NCBI RefSeq assembly: GCF_028368975.1
Contig: NZ_JAQNDM010000002.1
Location: forward strand, 9,542,425 to 9,606,424
DNA from: Stigmatella ashevillena
Lineage (GTDB): Bacteria; Myxococcota; Myxococcia; Myxococcales; Myxococcaceae
DNA: 64,000 nucleotides
Reading direction: 5' to 3'
Part shown: piece by piece, positions 33,572-42,295 of the stretch
Layout of the letters: each line of letters begins with the position of its first letter
How positions within the stretch are numbered: the stretch's first letter is position 1
Program-made: the position numbers and the translations under genes
Notes under the pieces: model-generated
The model's input: only the letters and a program-made list of their open reading frames with translations
Told to the model about the DNA's origin: nothing
Database searches by the model: none

Positions 33572-35638
33572 TCAACGCCCCAGATTGGCGAGGTTGAAGA
33601 GGTTGTCCGGGTGGGTGGCGGACTTCAGGTTGCTGTAGACCAACGTGCTGTTCTGGTTGGCGTACTTGCTGTCGATGATCTTCAGTTCCGAGATGAAGGG
33701 CGTGCCCGGCCCAGGCGTCTTGTTGCCGTACTTCATCAGCGAGTACTTGAAGGGCGTCCCCGAGGTGGTGAGGTACTCCGCCTTGAGCGCCAGGTGGTTC
33801 TCCTTGTCCAGGTAGAAGATGACCTGGTCGTAGGTGACGTCCTTGCGCTTGGCCACCAAGCGGACCTTGTGCACGGCCCGGCCGTCCACCGTGTCCTCGC
33901 CCAGCAGCGTCGGGTCGTAGTTGTCCGCGAACTGCGCGGAGGCGATGTCACCGTTGGCCGCCTGGCCACTCAGGCGCTGGCGCGGGCTGATGCTGATGGG
34001 CTTGCGCAGCCCGGGCTTCATGAACCACATGGAGCGCGCCTGGATGAGGATCTGCTCGCCCTTGCTGCTGACGGGCGTGAGCGTGTAGGCGAGCGCCTTG
34101 TCGCCCTTCACATCTACCCGGTAGGACGTCTCCGTGTGCCCCGAGGGCTCCTCCGAGGCGATGATCAGGCTCCACGTGTATGCGCCATAGCCCCCACGCG
34201 CCAGATCCGAGGCGCGGATCCACTCCCTCAGTTCATCGGCGGAAGGGGGCCCCGCGGGCTGCGCCGGCTGCACCGCGGGAGCTGCGGGAGCCGCCGCAGG
34301 GGGTGGCGCGGCGTGAGCAGGTGAGGCACCCATCCCCACCAGGGTGGCGGTCACGAACAAGGCAAAGGACAGCACGCGCGTCTGGAACGCATCCACGATT
34401 TGTCCTTCCATCCGCTTCTTGGCGGACCGATACGAAATCAACGCAGCCATGAGACCTCCTGCGATCAGAACAGCAACGAACCCGGTGGCTCCCAGCCGGA
34501 TGCTCACCGGTACTGGAATGGAGAGACGCGGCAGGGTCGTCGTGAGGTTCGTTTGCGTCAGCGCCAACGCGACGATGACGGTGAAGACGATCCCTCCCAC
34601 CGCGCCAAGAGAAGCGAGGATGAGCGCCTCGCGCGCGAACAGGCCTCCCAGCCGGCCCTTCCCGAAACCGATGGCCCGGAGCGTGCCAAGCTCTCGCACC
34701 CGCTCCAGCACACTGATGTTGATGGTGTTCTGGACGGTCAGCACGCACACCAGCAGCACGATGACGCCCGTGAAGGCAAACACCACCCCCATGAACCCCA
34801 TCACGCTCTCGTACAGCTTGCCAATGGCCGGGTGCTGCCAGGTGGTGACCTCGTAGCCCGGCAGCTCCGCGTCCAGCTTCTGCTGCAACTGGGCCGACAC
34901 GCTGGGGGTCAGCTCGCGGTCGGTCAGCACCACCACCATCCGCGATGCGTCCTCGGTGCGGTAGAGATCCTGGAGCAGCTTCAAGGGCACCTTGATGCTC
35001 TTGTTCTCCGTCTCTTCGATGGAGGTGGAGAACTCGCCCACCACGTCCGCGTCCGAGGCATTCAGACGCCGGTCGAACCCGATGCCCGCCAACTGCACGT
35101 AAGGGGCCTCCCCTTCGTTGGCCGGCTTGAGGTCCAACACCTGCTTGAGCTGCTTCGTCAACCAGAGCGAGGGCTTGCCCTCTTCGAGCGCTTCGCCCGA
35201 GGCGAAGTCATCCATGGAAGTGGCCACTGCCGCGCCACCCGCCTGACGGATCTTCCGGTCGTCTTCGGGCACCACGCCCGAGGCCAGGAAGACGGCGGTG
35301 CGGTCGTTGTTCTGGATGATGCCCACCCCCTCCATCTGCGGGGTGACCAGCGTCACGCCCTGCAGCCCCGAAGCGAGCTCGCGGATGCGCTGCTGCGCCT
35401 TGGGCTCAATGGAGAACTTCTCGGGCTCCGTCGACAGGTGCGTCAGCGCGTCCTTCTTGTAGACCTGAACGTGGCCGTTGCCCTGCCGGTAGATGACCAC
35501 CGCCGACAACGTGCGCTCGATGAACTGGACGTACCCCAGGAAGAGGAGCACGCCCAGCGCGCCGAAGCCCACGGAGATCATCGTCACAGCGGACCGCCGG
35601 GAGTCACGCCAGATATTGCGGAATGCGAGCGCCCACAT
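33572..35638 (-). CDS. FtsX-type permease fused to a LolA-like periplasmic domain
   Basis: 688 aa. Residues ~1-410 are an FtsX/LolE-type permease (first helix ~20-40, periplasmic domain, three later helices, IVFTVIVALALTQTN). Instead of ending there, it continues through a signal-peptide-like segment (residues ~422-441, LFVTATLVGMGASPAHA) into a ~220-residue domain resembling outer-membrane lipoprotein-sorting (LolA/LolB/RseB-like) proteins: SYRVDVKGDKALAYTLTP, DEDTV-like GEDTVDGRAVHKVRLV and VIFYLDKENHLALKAEYL. The fusion would tether a carrier to its own permease; alternatively a GTG near 34375 or a protease site separates them. Just 4 bases downstream of the ATPase gene. Confidence 0.83.
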   Translation of the reverse strand: MWALAFRNIWRDSRRSAVTMISVGFGALGVLLFLGYVQFIERTLSAVVIYRQGNGHVQVYKKDALTHLSTEPEKFSIEPKAQQRIRELASGLQGVTLVTPQMEGVGIIQNNDRTAVFLASGVVPEDDRKIRQAGGAAVATSMDDFASGEALEEGKPSLWLTKQLKQVLDLKPANEGEAPYVQLAGIGFDRRLNASDADVVGEFSTSIEETENKSIKVPLKLLQDLYRTEDASRMVVVLTDRELTPSVSAQLQQKLDAELPGYEVTTWQHPAIGKLYESVMGFMGVVFAFTGVIVLLVCVLTVQNTINISVLERVRELGTLRAIGFGKGRLGGLFAREALILASLGAVGGIVFTVIVALALTQTNLTTTLPRLSIPVPVSIRLGATGFVAVLIAGGLMAALISYRSAKKRMEGQIVDAFQTRVLSFALFVTATLVGMGASPAHAAPPPAAAPAAPAVQPAQPAGPPSADELREWIRASDLARGGYGAYTWSLIIASEEPSGHTETSYRVDVKGDKALAYTLTPVSSKGEQILIQARSMWFMKPGLRKPISISPRQRLSGQAANGDIASAQFADNYDPTLLGEDTVDGRAVHKVRLVAKRKDVTYDQVIFYLDKENHLALKAEYLTTSGTPFKYSLMKYGNKTPGPGTPFISELKIIDSKYANQNSTLVYSNLKSATHPDNLFNLANLGR

Positions 35639-35642
35639 GGCT

Positions 35643-36365
35643 TTAGCCCAAGGCCTTCTTCAGGGGGGCTGCTGCCGTGTCTTCCTGCAGCTTGCCGTCC
35701 CGGATGCGGATGATGCGATCCACCTTGCCGAGCAGGGACGCGTCATGCGTGGAGAAAACGAACGTCACGCCGCTCTCTTGGTTGAGCTTGCGCATGAGCT
35801 CGATGATGGCCTCCGAGTTGCTGGAGTCCAGGTTGGCCGTCGGCTCATCGGCGAGCACCAGGTTGGGCTTCGTCACCAACGCCCGGGCGATGCTCACGCG
35901 CTGCCGCTGGCCGCCCGACAGCTGGTCTGGCAGGTGATCCGTGTACTGCTCCAGGCCCACCTGGCGCAGCGCATGCTCCGCCTGCTCGCGCATCTGCTGT
36001 GCCTTCAGTCCGTGCAGTTGCAGCGGCAGCATCACGTTCTCCACGGCCTTGAGCACGGGGATCAAGTTGAAGCTCTGGAAGATGAAGCCAATGGCCCTGG
36101 ACCGCAGCTTGTCCAAAGCCTTCTCATCCAGGTCCGACGTGCGCGTGCCACCGATCTTCACCTCGCCGCTGGTCGGTACGTCCAGACAGCCGATGAGGTT
36201 GAGCAGGGTGCTCTTGCCGCTGCCGCTGGGGCCGGTGATGGCCACGAAATCGTTCTTGCGGATCCCCAAGGAGATCTCCTTGAGGGCATCCACCTCGGTG
36301 GCGCCAAGCTTGAAGCGCTTGGAAACCGAGCTCAGCTCGACGACGTTGGTCTGCTCCGGGTTCAT
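35643..36365 (-). CDS. ABC transporter ATPase (LolD/MacB-like)
   Basis: 240 aa from the ATG at 36365, which has AAGGA five bases upstream; the ATG two codons earlier is too close to it. Walker A GPSGSGKST, Q-loop FQSFNLIPVL, signature LSGGQRQRVSIARAL, Walker B LVLADEPTANLD and H-loop STHDASL are all intact. Sequence is of the LolD/MacB group, which drives FtsX-type permeases. Energises the two permeases encoded next to it. Confidence 0.94.
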   Translation of the reverse strand: MNPEQTNVVELSSVSKRFKLGATEVDALKEISLGIRKNDFVAITGPSGSGKSTLLNLIGCLDVPTSGEVKIGGTRTSDLDEKALDKLRSRAIGFIFQSFNLIPVLKAVENVMLPLQLHGLKAQQMREQAEHALRQVGLEQYTDHLPDQLSGGQRQRVSIARALVTKPNLVLADEPTANLDSSNSEAIIELMRKLNQESGVTFVFSTHDASLLGKVDRIIRIRDGKLQEDTAAAPLKKALG

Positions 36366-36380
36366 CGTCATCCTTTCAAT

Positions 36381-37928
36381 TCAGTGCGTAAAGCTCAGGC
36401 CCACTCGGAGGAAGCGCTCGAAGGGAAAGCGCTGCACGGAGGCCTCTGGGCCAAAGTTGAGCGCCACGGAGACGAACCCCTTAAAACTATCATAGGAGAA
36501 GGAGAGTTCGCCTGCGGCGATGAGAGAGTCGCTTGGGTTCGTATACATCAAGCTCGTTGATAAAGTCACCCGCTTGCCAGGAGGCAGATCCGGGAACCGC
36601 CCGTGCACCAGCACGTAGCGCCTGTCGAGCAAGGGGTGGATGCCGACCCCTGCCGACGTGCCAGCAAGCAGCAGCGGATACAGTGTGGGAAGTTGTTCCT
36701 GGGCCGAACCGCTCAGCGCGAATTCGTTTACACCCACCTCGGCGCCAATCTCTCCGCCGGAGCTGAGGCCGTAGCGCACATTGATCAGGCCGTCATAGCT
36801 CCACGCATCCTCGTGCAAGAACAGGCCCGGCGGACCGAAGTTCAGGTCCCGCTTGCGCGAGTAGCCCTTGGACGTGGAGAACTCGGCGCCTGCCGTCCAA
36901 GCATCCGACACCAGCATCTCGAAATACAGACCGCCATGAGGCTGGAAACGCTCGCCTGCTCCTGCCACTGCGCCCAGGGTGAAAGGAAATTCGCCCTGCG
37001 ACTGATACTCCACGCGCGAGGAGGCGAAGTAGGACCGAAGCGGCTCTTCGGCGCCCCAATCCGAGTCATCCGCCCGGGCGGCCGTCACGAAGAGTGTCAT
37101 CTCCGGGAGCAGTTCCACGTTCAGTGCCACCATCCTCCGGCGAATGGGCTCGCGCTGGGCGGTGGTGAAGAGTGTTTCGGGGAAGATGCGGTTGGTCGGG
37201 CTGTAGAAGATACCAGGGCCCCAGCCCTGCACCTGACTGCCGACAGAGACCACCGTCCGGGGAATGGCACTCACCGAGAGGTACAGCTCGTGGAAGTAGA
37301 AGTCAGGATCCACGTTGGGCTCAAACTGCCAGGTGAGCCGGGGCCGGAAGACGAGCGAGCTGCCGTTGCAGACCTCGAAGTTACAAATGAGTGTCTCGTT
37401 GGAGAACAGCCACACGCTTCCGAGGTTCTGCGTGGCCTTCAGCCCCAGGATGGGGGTCTCGAAGCGGTCGTAGCGCAGCTCCAAGGTGTTGGAGTGCCGC
37501 AGCTCGAAGTGATCCAGAAAGCCAGGGGTGTCCTCGGCCGGTGGACTCTCGGCCACGGCCGTGTCCGGATCCTGCCCCGCCGGGGGCATGGCTTCGGCTT
37601 CAGGCGTGGCTTCGGCAGGGAGCATGGCAGCGTCAGAAGAAGGGTCTTCGTCGGAAGGCGTGACGGCGGCAACAAGGGGAGCGACGTCAGAAGACGAGGC
37701 AGCGGATAAAAGCGTGACAGGGGGCCACGCAAGGGCCTCAGAAAGTCGCCTGAGCGTCCTCGTCCCACCGGCCTCCAGACCCTGGGAGTGTGCCGTCTTC
37801 CGGCTCCACTCCAGGGTTCCAGGTGGCTCCATCTCTCCCGCAAGTGCCTCTTGGAGGGGGGCGCATGCGACAAGACACGCCACCAGTCCAGAAGTCCATG
37901 CCCCCCATTTCGACAACCCATGCTTCAT
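36381..37928 (-). CDS. Predicted outer-membrane beta-barrel protein
   Basis: 515 aa from the ATG at 37928, which shares its A with the upstream TAA (TAATG). The signal peptide ends near ALAG, or at a lipobox LVAC. A Pro/Glu/Ala-rich linker (residues ~75-150) precedes alternating-hydrophobicity strands rich in Tyr, Phe and Gly (YVLVHGRFPDLPPGKRVTLS) and ends in an aromatic-containing strand RVGLSFTH, as barrels do. No TonB box. Placed between a ligase and an ABC ATPase, it is the likely outer-membrane exit or acceptor for the cluster's product. Confidence 0.7.
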   Translation of the reverse strand: MKHGLSKWGAWTSGLVACLVACAPLQEALAGEMEPPGTLEWSRKTAHSQGLEAGGTRTLRRLSEALAWPPVTLLSAASSSDVAPLVAAVTPSDEDPSSDAAMLPAEATPEAEAMPPAGQDPDTAVAESPPAEDTPGFLDHFELRHSNTLELRYDRFETPILGLKATQNLGSVWLFSNETLICNFEVCNGSSLVFRPRLTWQFEPNVDPDFYFHELYLSVSAIPRTVVSVGSQVQGWGPGIFYSPTNRIFPETLFTTAQREPIRRRMVALNVELLPEMTLFVTAARADDSDWGAEEPLRSYFASSRVEYQSQGEFPFTLGAVAGAGERFQPHGGLYFEMLVSDAWTAGAEFSTSKGYSRKRDLNFGPPGLFLHEDAWSYDGLINVRYGLSSGGEIGAEVGVNEFALSGSAQEQLPTLYPLLLAGTSAGVGIHPLLDRRYVLVHGRFPDLPPGKRVTLSTSLMYTNPSDSLIAAGELSFSYDSFKGFVSVALNFGPEASVQRFPFERFLRVGLSFTH

Positions 37929-39697
37929 TAGGATCCCGCGCGGAAAACCCGCTTCAGTGTCTTTCCAGTCACGCCGATGGGGAACTCGCTCCATCGGGTG
38001 ACCTTGAGCTCGGCCAGGCGGTCCTTCTCCGGCAGTTTCGCGTTCAGTTCAAGCCTGAGCCGCTCGGCGTCCATCGAATCTGCCCCGTTCTTGAGGGCCA
38101 CCGCCGCCGCGGGCACCACCTTGCCGTCCGCCTGGGTCAGCGCGAAGACCGTGGTGTCGAAAACCGCTGGGTGCTTGAGCACTTCCTCTTCCATGAGGAG
38201 GGTATAACTGACCCCCTGCTGATGGCTGATGACATCCACCTCGCGGTCCAGATGGACGAATTCTCCATCGGGCTGGCGGATGACGATGTCCCCGGTGAAC
38301 CACCAGCCGTTCTGCGACGAGGACAGCAGCTTGTCGTGGGCATTCCAATAGCCGCCGAACATACAGGGCCCCTTGATGGCGAAGCGCCCCGGCTGGCCAT
38401 CCGGCACCTGTTGCCAGTTCTCGTCCACCACCCGGACCTGGGGCCCGAAGAAGGGAACCGGACGGCCTACGCGCCGCCCGAACTGCTTCGTCCACGGCCC
38501 GGCGATGCGCAGCAGCGCGGCGATGCCCACCTCGCTCGAGCCCAGCCCGTCCACGAACAGGGAGCCCTGCATCGGGATGCCCAGCTCTCGCAGGAAGGAG
38601 CCTTTCTGGATGAGCGGGCGCTGGTGGACCTCGTGGCTGGCGTCCGCCGTGGTGCCCCAGATGCGCATGGCGCTCAGGTCGTACTTGGTCAGATCCTCCA
38701 CCACCAACTGGGCGTAGGTGATGGGGAAGCCGAAGTAGATGGTGACGCGCCGCCGGGAGAGCGTCTCCAGCACGCGCTCGGACTTGAACTCCGAGGACAT
38801 GATGACCCGTGCCCCGAGCGCCAGCGTGGTGAAGATGTAGAGGTTGGTGACCTGGTGGTTGAAGGGAACGCAGAAGTACGCCAGGTCCCTGCGCCCCACG
38901 AAGTTGAACATCAGCGTCGCCTTGAGCGACTGCATCAGCCCGCGCGCCAGCAGGATGACGCCCTTGGGGAATCCCGTCGTCCCGGAGGTGTGGACGATGT
39001 AGAGCGGATCATCCAGCCCCCGCTCGACAGCCTCCGCCGGCTCCACCTGCTGTGTGAGCATCCACTGCAGGCTGATCGCCCGGGGGCCTGCGGGCAGTTG
39101 GGCCAGTTCGGTGATGGCCCCATCCTTCCCGTCCGCTCCCGCGTCGGAGACGATGATGAACTCGACGCCCTGCAGCTTCACCTCATCCTTCACCAGCCGT
39201 TCCAGGGTGGCCACGTCCGTGATGATCACCTTGGCCCCGAGGTAGGCCACGTACTGGCCGAACGACGCGGAGGCCAGCTTTCCGTTGACGGGCGTCGCGA
39301 TGCCACCGATCCGGATGGCGGCGGAGGCGAACAGGAAGAGGTCGAACGCGTTCTCCTTGTAGATGATGACGCGGTCGCCCATCTGAGGGTTGGCGAACTT
39401 CTTCAGCGCACCCGCGATCAGCGCCACCGTCTGCTGTACCCGGACCGCGCTCCACTCCTGATCATTCTGCACCCGGACCTTGCCGGCGGGCACCTTCCAC
39501 TTCAGCGGGGTCTCCACCTCGATGAGCGTCGTGTCGCCGTAGCGGGCGGCGGCCTGATCAACGACTTTGTGGATGTTGGCCAGGCCTCCGAGCAGCAGCC
39601 CCAGCCGCTCCGGGAAGCCCAGCTTGACGAAGCAGTACGCTACCCACCCCAGCACCAACGCCAGCACCACGCCCACCACGATGAGAACCAGCTGCAT
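37928..39697 (-). CDS. Membrane-anchored acyl-AMP/CoA ligase
   Basis: 589 aa. An N-terminal hydrophobic anchor (LVLIVVGVVLALVLGWVAY, residues ~3-22) precedes an ANL-superfamily domain: IVHTSGTTGFPKGVI P-loop, FVDGLGSSEVG A5-like, WWFTGDIV A7-like and the C-terminal catalytic Lys in IGVTGKTLKRVF. Matches long-chain acyl-CoA/AMP ligases rather than aryl ones. Likely activates a fatty acid at the membrane for the acyltransferase encoded upstream. ATG with GGGAG upstream. Confidence 0.87.
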   Translation of the reverse strand: MQLVLIVVGVVLALVLGWVAYCFVKLGFPERLGLLLGGLANIHKVVDQAAARYGDTTLIEVETPLKWKVPAGKVRVQNDQEWSAVRVQQTVALIAGALKKFANPQMGDRVIIYKENAFDLFLFASAAIRIGGIATPVNGKLASASFGQYVAYLGAKVIITDVATLERLVKDEVKLQGVEFIIVSDAGADGKDGAITELAQLPAGPRAISLQWMLTQQVEPAEAVERGLDDPLYIVHTSGTTGFPKGVILLARGLMQSLKATLMFNFVGRRDLAYFCVPFNHQVTNLYIFTTLALGARVIMSSEFKSERVLETLSRRRVTIYFGFPITYAQLVVEDLTKYDLSAMRIWGTTADASHEVHQRPLIQKGSFLRELGIPMQGSLFVDGLGSSEVGIAALLRIAGPWTKQFGRRVGRPVPFFGPQVRVVDENWQQVPDGQPGRFAIKGPCMFGGYWNAHDKLLSSSQNGWWFTGDIVIRQPDGEFVHLDREVDVISHQQGVSYTLLMEEEVLKHPAVFDTTVFALTQADGKVVPAAAVALKNGADSMDAERLRLELNAKLPEKDRLAELKVTRWSEFPIGVTGKTLKRVFRAGS

Positions 39698-39744
39698 GAC
39701 TCGACTCCCGCCGCGCGCCCTCGGGCGGCGACGTCATGGGATGA

Positions 39745-41175
39745 TCAGGCTGCGACACTCTCGGCGGAGATGGAGAACTCCTGGAACATGTCTCGCAACG
39801 CCCGCTTCACGCCTTCGATGATTTGCGCCCGGAAATCCGTGAACGCATCCGGGTAGTATACCGCGTTGAGCTCCAGCCGTTGGTGAAGCTTGGGGGTATA
39901 GAGAATGAAGTCCATGGGGGGAAGTGCACACCCAAACCCGATGTAGTCCTCCACGGGCAAGTCACTCCGGCCGCACGTCCGGAAGTCCTCGTGGATGACG
40001 CCAGGGTTGGAGTAGGCCACGCTCGTCTGCTGAAACCCGTCCATCAGCGTCAGCCCCAGCCCATGAAGCACGGGGTTGCGCAGGAAGGTGCACATCAGCT
40101 TCAGTTTCTCGATCTCCAGGTGGACCCGGCCGCCCACCTTCACCTCGGAGATCTGCTGGGCGATGTCACTCAGCAGCTCTCGCGAGCTGGCTCCCAGCCG
40201 GTAGCTCAGCCGGCAGGGCAGCATGAAGTTGCGGTAATGCTTGCTGAAGGTGGGCCCCGCCAGGTAGCGCATGCTGATGGGGACAATCACCTTCACCCGC
40301 TGGTCCTTGCCCGGCTTCAGCGGCAGCTCTGGCTCCATGGCCCGTACCAGCGCTGCGGTGAAGAGCGTATTGAGGGTATGTCCCGAGGATTGGGACAGCG
40401 CGTGGATGTTGGCTTGCATCTCCTCGGAGAGCACCTCCCGGTGGAAGTCCGCCTCGCGCGCCTTCTGTCGGCGCACGGCCTTCGAGGCCGAACGCAGCCC
40501 CAAGGTTTTCTCGAGAACCTCCCGCTTGGCATCCATCGCCACGCTCCACAGGCCGAGCCCCGTGCGATCCTTGGGCGGAGGCAGCACCTGGGTCAGCCCT
40601 CGAAAGGAATGGTCGCGCGGTGCGTCGGCCACCCTTCGCTCGGCCCCGCCGTGGAGCGCACCGTAGGTCTGCAAGAGTGTCTCCAGAAGCATGGAGTCGC
40701 TCTTGGCATCCGCGGTGGCGTGCGAGGCCGTCATCAGGAAACACGAACGGTCTGGTTCCGCGGGGCTCTGGATGAGCCAGAAGCGCACCGGGGGCGTCTG
40801 CAGCCAGTCCACCGGGTGGTCTTTGCTCAGGTTGGTGAGAAAGCGCCGGAAAGGGGTGTGCTCAAAGTGGAGGGGCCCCTCGAACTTCACCTCTTGGAAC
40901 TGAACGTCCTCGGGCTTCCACGCATTGAGCAGGATGGTGCCTTTGCGCACCTCGGGCTTGCTCAAGAGGATGGGGAATTCCGGGACGGTCTGGTGGATGG
41001 CCCGCTCCATGAGGCCAAACTTCAGCGGGACCTTGGTCACGATGATCTGCATCGCGTTGCCGTTGACGCCCTGCCGAGCCGTATGAATGAACAGCTCCGC
41101 CAGGGGATCCAGCTCCTCGCGATCCCCCAGCGGTGCCAGGGCGGTGGGCCCTTGTGCCGGATCAGGCCGCGGCAT
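39745..41175 (-). CDS. Condensation-domain/WS-DGAT-like acyltransferase
   Basis: 476 aa from the ATG at 41175 (GAGGAA eight bases upstream); a longer frame adds an Arg/Pro-rich tail that overlaps the upstream gene. Two CoA-dependent-acyltransferase half-domains. The HHxxxDG-type motif is SHATADA, keeping the catalytic second His (152) and Asp156 but with Ser for the first His and Ala for Gly. A latch region follows (FSKHYRNFMLPCRL). Stand-alone, with no carrier domain. Could join an activated acyl group to an amine or hydroxyl such as the 3-amino group of AHBA. Its 5' end overlaps the reductase gene by 14 bases. Confidence 0.78.
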   Translation of the reverse strand: MPRPDPAQGPTALAPLGDREELDPLAELFIHTARQGVNGNAMQIIVTKVPLKFGLMERAIHQTVPEFPILLSKPEVRKGTILLNAWKPEDVQFQEVKFEGPLHFEHTPFRRFLTNLSKDHPVDWLQTPPVRFWLIQSPAEPDRSCFLMTASHATADAKSDSMLLETLLQTYGALHGGAERRVADAPRDHSFRGLTQVLPPPKDRTGLGLWSVAMDAKREVLEKTLGLRSASKAVRRQKAREADFHREVLSEEMQANIHALSQSSGHTLNTLFTAALVRAMEPELPLKPGKDQRVKVIVPISMRYLAGPTFSKHYRNFMLPCRLSYRLGASSRELLSDIAQQISEVKVGGRVHLEIEKLKLMCTFLRNPVLHGLGLTLMDGFQQTSVAYSNPGVIHEDFRTCGRSDLPVEDYIGFGCALPPMDFILYTPKLHQRLELNAVYYPDAFTDFRAQIIEGVKRALRDMFQEFSISAESVAA

Positions 41176-42265
41176 TGGAGCGTTCCTCGGCTTTGGCCTC
41201 GGCAACCTTGTGTGCCACGTAGTGCAGCACGCTCCGGCCAATGATGTCCTGGGTCATGGTGACCGGGCCGTACTCCTCGCCGAGCACCTGCTGGAGCCGT
41301 TCCGAGTTGAAGGTCCACCGGCCATTGGCGAACTGCTTGTTGCGCTCGAACACGGCGTTGATCTGCGCGTCCGTCTCGTTCACCGGAGCGCCGAACGACA
41401 CCTGCACGCCGATCATGGTCTGCAGCTGCTCCACCACATCGGTCATGGTGACGCACTCATCCCCGATGCAGTTGAAGATTTCAGCGGGCTGGCGCTCTGG
41501 AGACTCGGACTTCATCAGGGCCATGGCACGGCGGACCACCGTGTCGATGCAGACCAGGTTCGGCTTGGTATCCGCGTCGAGATCCAGCTTCAGGTGCGCG
41601 GTGCGCGCCTGCTTGCCATAGAGCACGGCCGCTGCGAGCAGGAACATGCCGAAGCTTGCCCCCGAGGACCAGCCGGTCTGCTCGTGGCCGATGACGACGC
41701 TCGGCCGGAAGATGGCCAGGGGCAGGCCCCGTTCCTTCTGGCTCTGGATGAGCGCTACCTCGGCCATCCACTTGCTGAGCTGGTACGAGTTGATGAGCTT
41801 GGGAGTGAAGTTGATCTCCTCCCGCGCCTCATTGTTGCCGAAGCCCACCGTGTAGGCGGTGGACACATGGTAGAAGCGCCTGCAGTCGTGTGCGTGTTGC
41901 GAGGCGAGCTTGTAGAGCATCGACGAGGCGATGACGTTCTGGTCCACCGCTTCGATGACCTTCTTCAGCGAGTAGGTCATCTCGGCCGCGACGTTCCACA
42001 CGGCGGTCACGCCCTCGAAGACGTGAGGCTGGAGCGTCTGGTCCAGGGCGCGGAAATCCACTTCCACGATGGACAGGCGGCTCCACTGCATCGGGCTCAG
42101 CGTGAGGCCGAAACCGGTTGCCGCTTTCTCCACGGCGGCCCGTGTTCGCTGCCCGCCCGGGTCCGTCCGAGACAGCGCTACCACCCGGGTGTCCTCCGCC
42201 AGGAGATTGGCGGCCAGCGCGCTACCCACGAAGCCTGTGGCTCCAGTGATCAGAATCTTGTTCAT
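41162..42265 (-). CDS. Thioester-reductase-like extended SDR
   Basis: 367 aa. NAD(P)-binding GATGFVGS (residues 8-15), catalytic Ser/Thr in HVSTAYT and intact Tyr161-x3-Lys165 (YQLSK). Extended SDR of the NAD_binding_4 type that includes thioester reductases and fatty-acyl-CoA reductases, which turn an acyl thioester into an aldehyde or alcohol. Might reduce the aryl or acyl thioester made by one of the ligases. ATG with GGAGTGAG upstream; end overlaps the acyltransferase start. Confidence 0.82.
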   Translation of the reverse strand: MNKILITGATGFVGSALAANLLAEDTRVVALSRTDPGGQRTRAAVEKAATGFGLTLSPMQWSRLSIVEVDFRALDQTLQPHVFEGVTAVWNVAAEMTYSLKKVIEAVDQNVIASSMLYKLASQHAHDCRRFYHVSTAYTVGFGNNEAREEINFTPKLINSYQLSKWMAEVALIQSQKERGLPLAIFRPSVVIGHEQTGWSSGASFGMFLLAAAVLYGKQARTAHLKLDLDADTKPNLVCIDTVVRRAMALMKSESPERQPAEIFNCIGDECVTMTDVVEQLQTMIGVQVSFGAPVNETDAQINAVFERNKQFANGRWTFNSERLQQVLGEEYGPVTMTQDIIGRSVLHYVAHKVAEAKAEERSNAAA

Positions 42266-42295
42266 GGCTCACTCCGCTCGTTGTGGAACAGGGGC

